A DNA stretch of 64,000 nt. Source: Silene latifolia. Taxonomy: Eukaryota > Streptophyta > Magnoliopsida > Caryophyllales > Caryophyllaceae. The notes under the pieces were generated by a model. That model ran no database searches and was not told the DNA's origin. It worked only from the letters and a program-made list of their open reading frames with translations. Where the stretch lies: contig NC_133526.1 of the NCBI RefSeq assembly GCF_048544455.1, forward strand, positions 10,618,001-10,682,000, read 5' to 3'. Positions 24,469-35,120 of this stretch are shown here, in pieces; within the stretch, counting starts at the first letter, position 1; each line of letters opens with the position of its first letter. The translations under genes and the position numbers were made by a program.

Positions 24469-25895
24469 TTATGAATTTGACTTCATAGATGGGAGGAGGA
24501 GGAGGAGGGTCTCTCTTGCTTCCGGGTCTCTTTTGTTTTGTCCTTCATCTTTGTTCTTTGGCTGCTGGATTATGTCTTTCAAGTAGCCTTTCTTTAGAAG
24601 ATATGCCACCTGTTTCCTGAGCTGGATGCATTCTTCTGTGGTGTGTCCGATGTCCTGATGGAAGTCACACCATCTTGTTGGATCTTTCCTGGGGTTGTCG
24701 GATTTCTTTGGCCATCTGATTGTATCTCCCAGGTTTTCCAGGCGTTTGATTAATCCTGCAGTATTAATAGAGAAGTTATATTCAGGAATAGTTGGGAGGC
24801 TAGAAAGGTTACCTTTATGTTCTTGTGTCATATTGACTTCAGATCGTTCAGGCCTGGAATAGGGTGCCGATCTGGGATTGCCTCCTTTCTGGTAGGAGCT
24901 TTTCCTGTTAGTATGTCCATAGCCTTGCTTTCCTCCGGATGAGTTCGTCCTGAAGTTGAGGTCTTCTTCTAATCTGACATGCTCTAAGGCGATGGATTGA
25001 ACAGTGGCAAAGGTTGGACATGCTTTCTTGGTCAGATCTGCATAGATGTCACTGTCAAGCAGGACTCCTTGCCTGAATGCTTCTACCGCTGTTTCTTTAT
25101 CGCATCTGGGAATGGTCACCCTTTCTTTGACAAATCTGGCCAGGAATTCTTTGAGGGATTCTTCAGGAAGTTGCTTTACCCTGAATAGGTTACTGGGTCT
25201 CTTGGCCATATCCCTGCTACTTGCGAATTGTTGATTGAAGGCATTGATCAATTCTGCAAAATTCTTGATACCTCCATTTGGTAGATTGATGAACCATTGT
25301 AATGCTGCTCCGGTCAGGGTTGTACCAAAGCCTTTGCACATGCAGACTTGCCGAGTTCACTGGATATTGAGGCACCAACATTTTTGTTTGAATATGGCAA
25401 CATGATTTTGTGAATCGAGGGTTCCATCATAAGTTCTCATGGACGGAAAAGAAATTTCTTGGGAGATCAATCTTTGCAATTTCATCTCAAAGGGTGAATC
25501 TCGCAGTCGTCTACTTCTACTTCAGCCACGAGTGGTCACTCACCCGGGTATATTTTCTATTTTGTTGTGGAGTTTTTGAATTTCCTGAAGCATAGCCATC
25601 ATTATTCTTTGCGCAGTTTTTTTGTTTCATCATTGGGAGTGGTCCGTGATAAGGTATCCTTCTCCGGAGTTCCAAAATTGGAAAAGTCAATGTTTTTGAT
25701 AATGGATGAGAATGGGGTTCCTGGCTCAAATCGGTCTTGGAACCTCAAGCCCGATTTTCCAATTTCTTTTTCAGTCGACTCAGATTCCTTAAGCCTCTTA
25801 TTTCCTCATTGGGTTGCCTTCTCTTGGATTGTCTCCAATTCCTTGATCTTGGCCAGGGCAGCCGCTAGTTGTTGTTCTGTGGTTAGTTCCACCAT
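24469..25895 (-). pseudogene. Tat B gag (broken N-terminus)
   Basis: A 290-codon open piece (25341-24469) contains the retrotransposon gag domain (GAALQWFINLPNGGIKNFAE, FRVKQLPEESLKEFLARF) and a zinc-knuckle-like cluster, WCDFHQDIGHTTEEC. The likely original start is the ATG at 25893-25895 (MVELTTEQQLAAALAK). That frame stops after about 28 codons, and the remaining N-terminal half is in other frames. The gene lies just downstream of the primer-binding site, in the expected position. Confidence 0.8.
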
Positions 25896-25976
25896 TTTTG
25901 TGTGTGAATATTAAATGAAAAATGGTAAAAGGAATTTTTTGATTAAAGAACTAGATGCCCCACGGTGGGCGCCAAT

Positions 25977-26671
25977 TGTTTTAGCAGGATTTTCCCTGAA
26001 TGGATCCGGCTTGTTTGAAGAATAAGATGGGTATCTAGCTCTATATGTTTGGAGTATTTATAGATGAATTACAAAGAAAGAATTATGTAAAAAGAAAAAT
26101 GCTTATGCTATTAGAGTAAACTGAATACAAGTTTGATAATTGGATGATCGTAAAATAATAAGTAGTGAAGTAATCTTCTATTGATAAATTGTATATCCCT
26201 TTGCAAATGCTAAATCGGAATATTTATAGCCATAATTATGAACGTTGCATTGATCCCCAACGTTCTTCTCTTTTGTCGGGGTTGTTGCCGGATTAATAGG
26301 GCGCATTCCCTATTAATTCGGTTGACTGGTTCTTCTCCAGCTGATTCTTAGCCTTTTCCTCTTTTGCACGTCTAAGTTCATGGGTGATGTAATCTCATAA
26401 TTAGTCTTGGTCTTCCTTGAGAATAGGACACGGTTATTTGACTTATACAACTGTATTTCTTGTTTATCTTCTTAATCCAAATTTGCTTTAATAATCGCTA
26501 AGCTATTCTATACCGACCATCAGGCTTCTCTTCCAGGATTTAGTAGCCTGCTTGCCATAATATTCTTCAACAGCTAAATAATAGTTAGATTTGTCCGGTC
26601 TTCGTTTCCTTCAATCAGCCTTGTAAGGTCAGGCCAGGTTAAGGTCAGGCCAGGTAAATCTAGGCCTAACA
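25977..26671 (-). repeat. 5' LTR of Tat family B
   Basis: The partner of 16759-17453, the same 695-bp length. The primer-binding site lies immediately to its left on the plus strand (sense: ATTGGCGCCCACCGTGGGGC). Confidence 0.93.
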
Positions 26672-28852
26672 ATGTCGTCACGAACTGGGACAGGCAGTTG
26701 CAAGTTTTCATGGTCTGGTAAGACTGTAGTTATCTCTACTTTGGTATGATTCGGCTTTAGTTTTTCGCCATGAACTACAGTTTCCGCTGCTGCAGATTTA
26801 GTTTCTACGAGACCCCGGCCAACACGCACATGTGGCTTTTCGGTTTAGGGTCGAGAAGAATAATCGGCCTCTTGTTTACGGCCTGATGAATATACACATA
26901 CATTATTATATCTTTGCAAAAACGCTTCAAAATTCAAAAGATTTTGCAAAAACGCTTTCTGTCTCGGGCCGATTTTTGCACAAACTTCAGCATTCATATA
27001 AATTTAACTAATTAAACACTTCATGCATACCTTATCAAAACAGAGGAACTGACTTGAAGGGGATGTATCTTTGTTTTCCATCAGCCGTCTTCTCAAGTTG
27101 CATCTCCTTTTCAGACCCATTATTTACCTAATAAAATTAACCAATGGCACCATGTCAGAAATTATAGCATTAGAGTTGGCAGGGAACACACCCCCTGATC
27201 TTACCCAAAAAAAAAGAAAAGAAAAATAAGGAAGTATTAGGTACCTGATCGGCTTTAGTTGTTACAACTTCAGAAGCATTATTAGGTACCTGATCTTTCT
27301 GAATCTCGTTGACCGATACTTCCTTCTCATGTATTGCCAAGGTAGTAGCGGCCTCTTGACCAATCTGTTGTACCTTATTATTACCCCCTTTAGAAATGAC
27401 ATCCTCCATCATCTTCACTTCTTCTTCTTCGGAAAGCTTACCTCCAAAGATTCAGCTTTAGTAGTACGGATGCCATTAATCAAGTCGCTTGCCAAGAATG
27501 TAATGTGTCGGCAATTTTTATCCCAACAATAACATGTGAATTGAACTTAAATGAAAATAATAGAATAAATGTTACCATGTCGGCCTTCTCGGACTTAGTC
27601 TTCCTTTTCTTCTTTATCCGGCGTTTTCCCATAATATTTCGTTACTCCAACCTCGTAACGGACACCCCTCAAACGACACGGATGTTCGGGTCGGCCGATC
27701 GCTCTAGAAGAACGTCGGTCGACCACCGGGAGTGAATTTCCCTTCTTCTACCTCTTTCACTACGTTTTCCTATAATATATTAAATAAACTTCAAATTATA
27801 TTTGTGACTAAAATAATAAAGTTAGTAATGAACTCGTCTTAATAAAATAATGCTTACTATGTTGGCCAACACTTCCTCATCATATTTGTCACGCGACCGG
27901 GATCCTTTAGGCGTGTGCCGTTCTTTATAAGTTACATGCTGATCCACCTCTTTCACTCCCTTTGCCACCTACACATTAACATGGTAACATTTATACACGT
28001 AAATGTGTATCAATGCAAGTCCAAGTGTGATTAAAAAAATAAAGTCTCACAGGGGAATAATGCATGCTACTTACGAGGTTCTCTTCTATCTTTCTGTAAC
28101 CGCCTCGAGAACCATACCATTTCCCCTTCTTGCATGAAATGTTAGCACGATTTCTTCTGCTAATGGCCTTAAAATAATTATATAAAAGCGCAAGTAGATG
28201 AGATAATAAAAAGATTATATAAAGGACTCATTAATTAAAAAAATGATAGGTAAATCGTTAAAAGGCGAGGATATTTAACCTGAAACTTCTCAGTAGTTCT
28301 CATCTTTTTGAAAAGATCCCATTGTTCCTGCTTGATGGTGGGACACTTGTTTTCCGGTGGGCTCTTACGCATCTCCCCCGTTGCCTTGTCCACATACAAC
28401 CAATCCCTAGCAACGTCACACCTCCACCGCCCGCTGGGACATCCGCCGCCTTATGCATTAAATACGGATCATGGCTTTCATCGGGTATAATAAAGCCTTC
28501 CTTTACACGAGCCAAGTATAACTCCGCCAATTTTGGATTCAAATTTCTAAAATCATCTAAATGGATAGGCACAAACTGTCTTGTGCAATTACCAAGCCAA
28601 CTAGAGAAAAGACCCGCATTTGGACCAGTAGGAAAACCCATCTCACTCCAAGTTATTTGGAACGGCTGTTTAGCGGCTATAGCTGCAAGGACTTTCTGGC
28701 ACTTCGTAGCACCCCTCTCACCAGGCTTATTATCACCGGGCTTATTATTCTTTTGACTTCTTTTATGTTTTTCACCCATGATAATCCTAAAACCCAAATA
28801 TGAATGATATAGGAAATGAACAACTTAACAACGTACATGCAGAGTATTATCT

Positions 28853-28925
28853 AAAACCCTAAACCCTAATAGGAATGAAAATTTAAAACAACAGATTGAG
28901 CTTGTAAAATCCTAAACCCTAATAA
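28853..28925 (-). promoter_or_regulatory. Telobox-type repeats upstream of the CACTA accessory gene
   Basis: ACCCTAAACCCTAAT-type telomere-like repeats occur twice (about 28857-28870 and 28911-28922), 60-130 bp upstream of the probable start. A third AAACCCTAA-like site is near 29019. Teloboxes are known promoter or 5' UTR elements in plants; here their role is inferred from position. Confidence 0.4.
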
Positions 28926-29277
28926 GAGGAGTGAAGTAGATGATGCGGGATGATAAAGATAACAAAGAAGACGAAAAACAAACAGATGCATGAAAAAGAA
29001 ACAAGATGATCGTCTTAAAACCCTAATGACGAAACACAAAATTAAAGTGAACATACCTGATGATGATGATGATAAAGAGAACGAGCAGGATGATAAGGGA
29101 AGGCAACGGAATCAAGGCGTCGGAAATCGGGCGGCACGGCGGCGACGAGAATGTAAAAAGCGAGGAAGAGAGAAGAATTAACTCAGGATACCAACGGTTG
29201 AACTAATAATGTTGTGTGTGTTTGTGTATGGCATGTTGTATGGGTTTCTAAATTAGTTTTTTATTAAGACAAACTAT

Positions 29278-29515
29278 TGACAACGGGTGCTCAAAGAAGA
29301 ACCGTTGTTATATGTTAATAACAACGGGTCAATAAAAGTAAACCGTTGTCAAAAGTTTATTACAACGGTTAAAATATACCCGTTGTAATATATTTTCACC
29401 AAATTTGCGCCAAAATGAAATATGTCAAAAAAATCATTGACAACGGGTAGAGGTACTACACCCGTTGTTGAAAGTATTAACAACGGGTAATTTAAATATA
29501 ACCGTCGTTATTGTT
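29278..29515. repeat. Internal block of CACTA subterminal-type repeats
   Basis: About eight ACAACGGGT / ACCCGTTGT or CCGTTGT motifs in alternating orientation lie between the TNPD remnant and the start of the accessory gene, separated from the terminal block by about 0.9 kb. A 22-base T-run follows (29521-29542). Confidence 0.75.
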
Positions 29516-29898
29516 GAACCTTTTTTTTTTTTTTTTTTTTTAAATTACTGTAATTCCATTACAGTCCAAACCTGTAACAATACATACTTTAATAAATGCA
29601 GAAGCACCATATACTTTGCAACATTATTCAAAGAATTTCAACACCAAAGATCCACATCTAATAATAAGATCAAGAAAATAAGACAACACCAAAGATGCAT
29701 GCATATCGCATATCTAAGCTACAGGATTTACCATGCCATGCAAATTTGGGAATTTTTATTTAACAATATAATGACCATTATTGATTTACCAATAAATTAA
29801 ACCATCAAATTATTGGTCTTAAAATGACTCAAAATATTGGTCGTCCATATCACTGTGTCCTTATGAACTATCTCAGGATCGGGGACGTTTCTTGGATG

Positions 29899-30345
29899 TC
29901 ATAGTTTCTTCGTTAACCCAAATACCTTCACCATGGTCATCACGCATATAGATGCTTTCAGTGTCCTCATGATCAGTGTCAACATCGTCGAAATAAGATA
30001 CAGGTGGTAGATCCATTCCCTAAAAACGACATCCTGATCATCATCACCATTATCGGATGGACTACTCCTTCTACTCCTTATAGACAGTACAACAGACCAC
30101 TTCTTATCCATAGGATCGGTGACATAGAACACTTGTTTAGCTTTGGATGCCATTATGAAAGGATCATCCTTATTATTGTCAACCTTACCCAGATTGACCA
30201 ACGTAAATCCCATCTTATCCTTTCGGACACAATGGATGTTGTTATCAATCCAGTTACATCGAAACAAAGGCATTGTGAAATCAATGTAATCTAGTACCAA
30301 TATTTCTTGAATAACACCATAATAAAGGCATTTTCCCCAAATAGG
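29899..30345 (-). pseudogene. Remnant of CACTA transposase gene (TNPD C-terminus, DUF4216-like)
   Basis: The minus-strand frame contains YYGVIQEILVLDYIDF, GFTLVNLGKVDNNKDDPFI and ASKAKQVFYVTDPMDKKW. These are characteristic of the DUF4216 region at the C-terminus of plant CACTA transposases. The last 40 codons shift into unrelated-looking sequence. The tnp2 catalytic part and the rest of the N-terminus are missing: right of 30345 only a short GTGTTTGT-type repeat and the terminal repeats follow. The gene was truncated by an internal deletion. Confidence 0.75.
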
Positions 30346-30439
30346 CTTGTGTTTGTGTTTGTAGCAGTATTAGCTTGTGTTTTTGTTTGTAGCGTATAGC
30401 AGAATAAAGCAATATGTTGTTCTTAAGATTTTCATAATA

Positions 30440-30750
30440 TTAATAACAACGGTTATTGAGTCTACAACCGTTGTTAAAACGTATTAAAAACGGGTTCTAA
30501 TATAACCGTTGTGATTATTTTTCACTAATTTGGCGCCAAACCATTAACAACGGTTAAAATTTAACCGTTGTTATTAGTTTTCTCAATAACAACGGTTGTT
30601 TAAGTATGACCCATTGTTAAAACCAATAACAACGGTTAACAACACATAACCGTTGTAATTAAGTTTGGTAAAATTCGCGGAATCAATTTTACAACGTGTT
30701 TTGATGATTTTCGTGAATAAACGTTGTTAAAGGGCCGTTGTGGTTGCCTG
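30440..30750. repeat. CACTA subterminal repeats, right end
   Basis: About ten ACAACGG / CCGTTGT motifs, the same family as at 14030-14530, running up to the terminal inverted repeat. Confidence 0.85.
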
Positions 30751-30765
30751 TATTTGTAGTAGTGG

Positions 30766-32869
30766 GTGTACCGAAAATGGGGAGGGTTAGGGTTTTGGGG
30801 ATTTGCAATCCAAACCGCAATTAGATTTTTGAATAATAGTCCCACGAAGGCAACCGAAAAGACTCCATATGAGATGTGGATAGGAAGGGTTCCTAATATA
30901 TCCTATATGAAGATTTGGGGATGTGATGCTTACGTCAAGGCAAAGACCGACAATAAGCTTGCCCCAAGATCCGAAAAATGCATCTTTGTAGGTTACCCCA
31001 TGACCTCTCGAGGATACTACTTCTACAAACCTCAAGAAAACAAAGTGTTTGTGTCTTGCGAGGCTGTCTTCTTAGAAAGAGAATTTATTTCTAAGAGACA
31101 GAGTGGGAGAAATTTTGAACTTGATGAAGTTCAAGAGCCACAAACCAAGGTAGAGACGCAAGAAGATGTTCCTTCGTCGTCTAGCGCGGTTGTCCCTCCT
31201 CCTCTTAGAAGAACGGGCCGAGTTTCTCGTCATCTCGATCGATATGTTGGACTTATGGAAGAAGATGGAACACTGTTGCTTTTAGAAAGTGACAAGCCCG
31301 CCACCTACAAAGCCGCAATCTCTAGTCCCAATTCCTTCTTATGGCTTGAAGCCATGAAGTCCGAGATGGATTCTATGCATGAGAACCAAGTTTGGAACTT
31401 GGTGGATTTGCCTGAAGGGGCAAGACCTCTTCAATGCAAATGGATTTTCAAGGTCAAGAATGGCATAGAAGGACATGATGATGTTTACAAAGCTAGGCTA
31501 GTGGCAAAAGGATTTACCCAAATCCAAGGTCTTCATTATGATGAAACCTTTGCCCCCGTAGCCATGCTAAGATCCATACGGATTTTGTTAGTGATTGCCG
31601 CATTTCATGATTATGAAATATGGCAAATGGATGTCAAAACTGCTTTTCTAAATGGGCATTTAGAAGAGGAGGTGTACATGATACAACCCGAAGGTTTTGT
31701 TGATTCTAAAAATCCTAATAAAGTATGCACACTTATGAGATCCATTTATGGACTTAAGCAAGCATCAAGAAGTTGGAATCATCGACTCGATCATGTGATA
31801 AAAGAGAATGATTTCACTCGAAATATTGAGGAACCATGTTTATACATGAAATTTAGTGGGAGCAATGTTGTGTTCCTAATCTTGTATGTCAATGACATAC
31901 TACTCATTGGAAATGACATTCCGATGTTGTCTTCTGTTAAGAAGTGGTTAGGTAACCACTTCCAAATGAAGGATTTAGGAGAGGCACAACGCATATTAGG
32001 TATCCGTATCCATAGAGATAGATCCAAGAGGATATTGGCACTAAGTCAAGAATCTTATGTTGATAAGATTCTTTGACGTTTCAGCATGGATAAATCCAAA
32101 AGGGGATAGTACCTATGGTAAGTGGGACGATATTGAGCAAGACTCAATCGCCCACCGAATCCCATGATGTTGAACGCTTGAAGTTGATCCCTTATACTTC
32201 CGCTGTTGGATCAATCATGTACGCCATGATATGCACACGTCCTGATGTCTCGTATGCCTTGAGCATGACGAGTAGATATAAAGGAAATTCAGGTGAGAGT
32301 CACTGGATACCCGTCAAGAACATCCTTAAGTACTTGAAAAGAACTAAGGATTTTATCTTAGTGTTTGGAGGAGACACCGAGCTCCGTGTTAATGGTTACA
32401 CGGACTCAAGTTTTCAAACGGATAGAGATGACATGAAATCACAAGCTGGTTTTGTTTTCATGCTCAATGGTGGTGTTAATGGAGAAGCTTCAAGGAAGTT
32501 GTGATCTGCGAATTCAACAACGAAGGTCGAGTACATTGCGGATCGAAGTCGCCAAGGAAGTCAGTATGGATCAGGCAATTCACGGAAGGTCTAAGAGTAG
32601 TACCTACCGCCAATGATCCCATCACTCTCTATTGTGATAATAGTGGGACGATCTTCCAAGCCAAAGAGCCAAAATCTAGTAATAGATCTAGACATGTACT
32701 TAGAAAATATCATGTAATTAGAGATTTCATTGAAAGAAATGAAATTGCGATATGTAAGGTTGGGACGGATGATAACATAGCTGATCCGCTCACCAAGCCT
32801 TTATCGCAGGCTAAGCATGATGGACATGTTGCGTCCATGGGACTTAAACGCATGCCAGTTTTATGTTAG
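30766..32869 (+). pseudogene. Copia pol remnant: integrase end, reverse transcriptase, RNase H
   Basis: The first open piece (to 32076) begins in the integrase C-terminal region (FWGFAIQTAI, KTPYEMWIGR, CIFVGYPMTSRGYY) and continues into RT (PLQCKWIFKVK, AKGFTQIQG, WQMDVKTAFLNGHLEEEVYM). The catalytic YVDD motif reads YVND (Asn codon at 31891-31893), so RT would be inactive even if expressed. A stop at 32076 is followed by pieces at 32115-32504 (RPDVSYALSMTSRY, SSFQTDRDDMKSQAGF) and 32501-32869 (RNase H: YCDNSGTIFQAKEP, GTDDNIADPLTKPL) in other frames. Gag, protease and most of the integrase are absent. Confidence 0.9.
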
Positions 32870-33623
32870 ATTTTGATATGAAATAAAAGAGTTGTTTTAT
32901 TTGCTCATATGCATAATCACATTTGTCTTTTATTTTTCCATTACTTTGTCATATTCAAATGGGTTGTGGAGACAAGATTGAACCCCATTAAAGTGAACTA
33001 AATTGACATAGTAATCGCCCATAGTCACTTGTATGAGGTGACGTCTCGAAGTGACTAAAGTGTGATGCGATTGATGGCAAGTTCAAGTGTCATAGAGTCA
33101 TATGAGAATGACTAGTCGATCACATAGGCAGCCTGTTAGGAACACTTTGTCGGGCTAATGACCGCTTATAGAGTTCTGGCAAATTTATATAGCCTGGTCG
33201 TGGCGAGAGCTACTATAGTATTCTAATGAGTCAATTCTTTGACTAAAGACTGTTCGCCTAAGGTGGCACACTTTCAGATTAACTTTGATTTATGTTACTA
33301 CGACCTTCGTAAATGGGGTCAAATGGGCATATTTTGGGTTATGATGGCTGTGGCTAATCGAAGTGAATAGTGCGATAGGAATTGTCCACCCCGTGTCAGG
33401 GTTAAAACAATATCTCAGGGCCACTCGAGGAGTAATGAACTGGAAATGTGTGGCCACGCTCGGAAGGTATCTATGGTAGACAACTCCGGTCAATCAGTTA
33501 TTCTCCAGATCGAGGAAACCACTCTCGATATGATCACTTGCAAGTACAACCTGAAAGACACCTTGCATTGAGTGGGAGATAGTAATAGGACAAGAGAATT
33601 GGTGACGTACACTTGTCGAGGAC

Positions 33624-33633
33624 AAGTGGGAGA
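33624..33633 (+). other. Copia polypurine tract
   Basis: AAGTGGGAGA directly before the TGTTGG start of the 3' LTR, the standard plus-strand primer position. Confidence 0.8.
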
Positions 33634-33634
33634 T

Positions 33635-34912
33635 TGTTGGATTAAGTGTCCTCCGACAATAATGCGATCACAACTGTTGATCATAATGATCACATGTTTA
33701 AATCTCATTTTAAGAATACATGTGGGAAGTAATATTTTACAGTCAACTGATCCACTCATATCGGTAATGATTGGCTGACTAGAGTTTGACATTACTGTCG
33801 TGCGGCGGTGGTGATCGATTGATCCCCTTAGGTCATACCTATAGGGAAATACTCTTAATTGATTATTTAATTAATCGTATGCCGATACGAGTTAATTAAA
33901 TTGCTTAAAATTGACGGATGATTTTGTGAGTAAAGTTAACGTGTCTTATTGTAATTCGATTAAATTAGATACGGTCTAAGTAATCGAATTGTTTTATTAC
34001 TTAGATTAAAATATTGTTTACGAAACAAATTGAAACAGAATGAATAATTTATTATAAATACAAGTTGTTGTAGTTTATAATTGTATGACCCATTTTGGTA
34101 CAAGTAATTGTGAATTACTAATTATTTTTGTATGTGACATATTTAATTAATATGATGATTTTTAATATGTTAAAAATGCATTATAATGTAACATGTCTTG
34201 TAACATGTCACATATGTCACAATTGACAAATGACAAAAATAAAATGGACTACCATTTTATGGGATAACCGGTTTTATGAAGGGAGTAGTGGGGTTGTGTT
34301 TTTATATTTTAAATGACTAAAAACAAAATGATTACCTACCTAATAGTAGCCAGGCAAACCTATTTTCTTGGGAAGAAAATGAGCATCATGCATTGGCTCC
34401 CTTCCCCCCTCCCCACCGGTTTTCTAAGAAGAAAAGATAGAGGGTTTTTCCTCTATCATTCATTCTACTTTACCTAATATTTTCTAGTGTAAGAAAATAA
34501 AAAAATTCTCTCTACAACTTGTGAAATTTTTAGAGAAATACAACCTCACAAAACTCTTCTCTCTTGACCGAAATAAGAGAGAACAAAATTAATATTTTGT
34601 GTCCTAATTTTAGGTAAGATTAATATTATTACTAGTTCATAATAATATTGGTTATTAAGGGTTTTCCTTGGGTATATGCTTTTGGGAGAGGTTCTAATTT
34701 GAACCTTGTTCATCCATTATTGGAAAGCTCAAGAACTAACAAGAAGGAGATCTTGTTGGTGCCCAAAAATCCGAAACACAAATGTAAGAAGTGACGATTT
34801 CTTCTCTACTTAGTTTGATGTTTGCATGCATAAGATCTTGTATTTATTTTATGACCAAATAAATTAATTCATATATGAATATGTAAACTTATGAGATTAA
34901 TGAATCCCAACA
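33635..34912 (+). repeat. 3' LTR of the copia element
   Basis: 1278 bp from TGTTGGATTAAG to CCCAACA. The first 630 bp match the truncated 5' LTR. The TAGAG duplication follows at 34913-34917. Confidence 0.92.
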
Positions 34913-35120
34913 TAGAGATCACTGTTCATCCAACTTTCTAAGCTAATACCTTATTTTACTACAGTAGGCCGACTCAAAGTAACTCCTCACAAGAAACTTA
35001 GTCGAACCAAGTGAGAAGTAAAAACCTGACATAGACATCAATGGGGCTTTCCTCGAAACCCCCTGAGGCTAGGTTTGCTGACTGTTTTAGGTGTTAACGC
35101 AAGCTAAGAGGAGAGAAGAA

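Larger units (their letters stand above)
16759..26671 (-). mobile_element. Tat-lineage Ty3/gypsy retrotransposon (family B), complete structure, coding decayed
   Basis: Two 695-bp LTRs (16759-17453, 25977-26671) have equal length and roughly 98 percent identity by eye. A perfect ATGTC duplication flanks them (16754-16758, 26672-26676). Gag-pol is on the minus strand, and an antisense extra ORF lies on the plus strand next to the 3' LTR. A primer-binding site beginning TGGCGCCCACCGTGGGG follows the 5' LTR (plus-strand 25976 downward), and a purine tract (GCCAAGGGGCAAT) precedes the 3' LTR. Many frameshifts despite the high LTR identity suggest it moved as a non-autonomous or recently inactivated copy, or that the assembly has indel errors here. 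Confidence 0.93.
14811..28797 (-). pseudogene. CACTA accessory gene: TNPA-like region plus Ulp1-like (C48) protease domain, disrupted by a retrotransposon
   Basis: This is a many-exon minus-strand gene. Exon 1 (28797-28279) carries a Ptta/En/Spm-type conserved block (LYLARVKEGFIIPDESHD); a one-base frameshift near 28440 breaks it. Further exons with GT-AG borders fit at about 28167-28075, 27968-27858, 27769-27576, 27500-27442 and 27416-27242. Tat B is inserted in the exon ending near 16657. The frame continues across the ATGTC duplication, so the exon was intact at insertion. Two similar Lys/Thr/Ser-rich exons (16567-16487, 16393-16310) look duplicated. The C-terminal exons (16214-14811) encode a Ulp1-like domain: HWVLAAI (catalytic His), FWLDSL (Asp) and SIQCGYYACRFM (Cys). 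Stop TGA is at 14811. TNPA proteins bind subterminal repeats. The role of the protease is inferred from its family only. Confidence 0.72.
14009..30764 (-). mobile_element. CACTA (En/Spm-type) DNA transposon, TNPD-deleted, with a nested Tat element
   Basis: The ends are CACTACTACAGATACAG and the complement of CACTACTACAAATACAG, flanked by a 3-bp GGT duplication (14006-14008, 30765-30767). Both ends carry dense subterminal repeats of the form ACAACGG...CCGTTGT (14030-14530, 30440-30750), the usual binding sites of a TNPA-type protein. Coding content on the minus strand is a remnant of the TNPD transposase (DUF4216 region only) and a multi-exon TNPA-like/Ulp1 gene. The core tnp2 transposase is absent, so the copy cannot be autonomous. 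A 9.9-kb Tat retrotransposon sits inside. Without it the element is about 6.8 kb. Confidence 0.92.
13376..34912 (+). mobile_element. Ty1/copia retrotransposon, split by a nested CACTA element
   Basis: The left LTR start (TGTTGGATTAAG, 13376) and right LTR end (AATCCCAACA, 34912) are flanked by a perfect TAGAG duplication (13371-13375, 34913-34917). The 16.76-kb CACTA transposon at 14009-30764 interrupts it. Without the nest about 4.8 kb remains: 633 bp of 5' LTR, 2.87 kb of internal DNA from the end of the integrase onward, and a complete 1278-bp 3' LTR. The rest of the 5' LTR, the primer-binding site, gag, protease and most of the integrase are missing, so it is dead. Confidence 0.92.
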
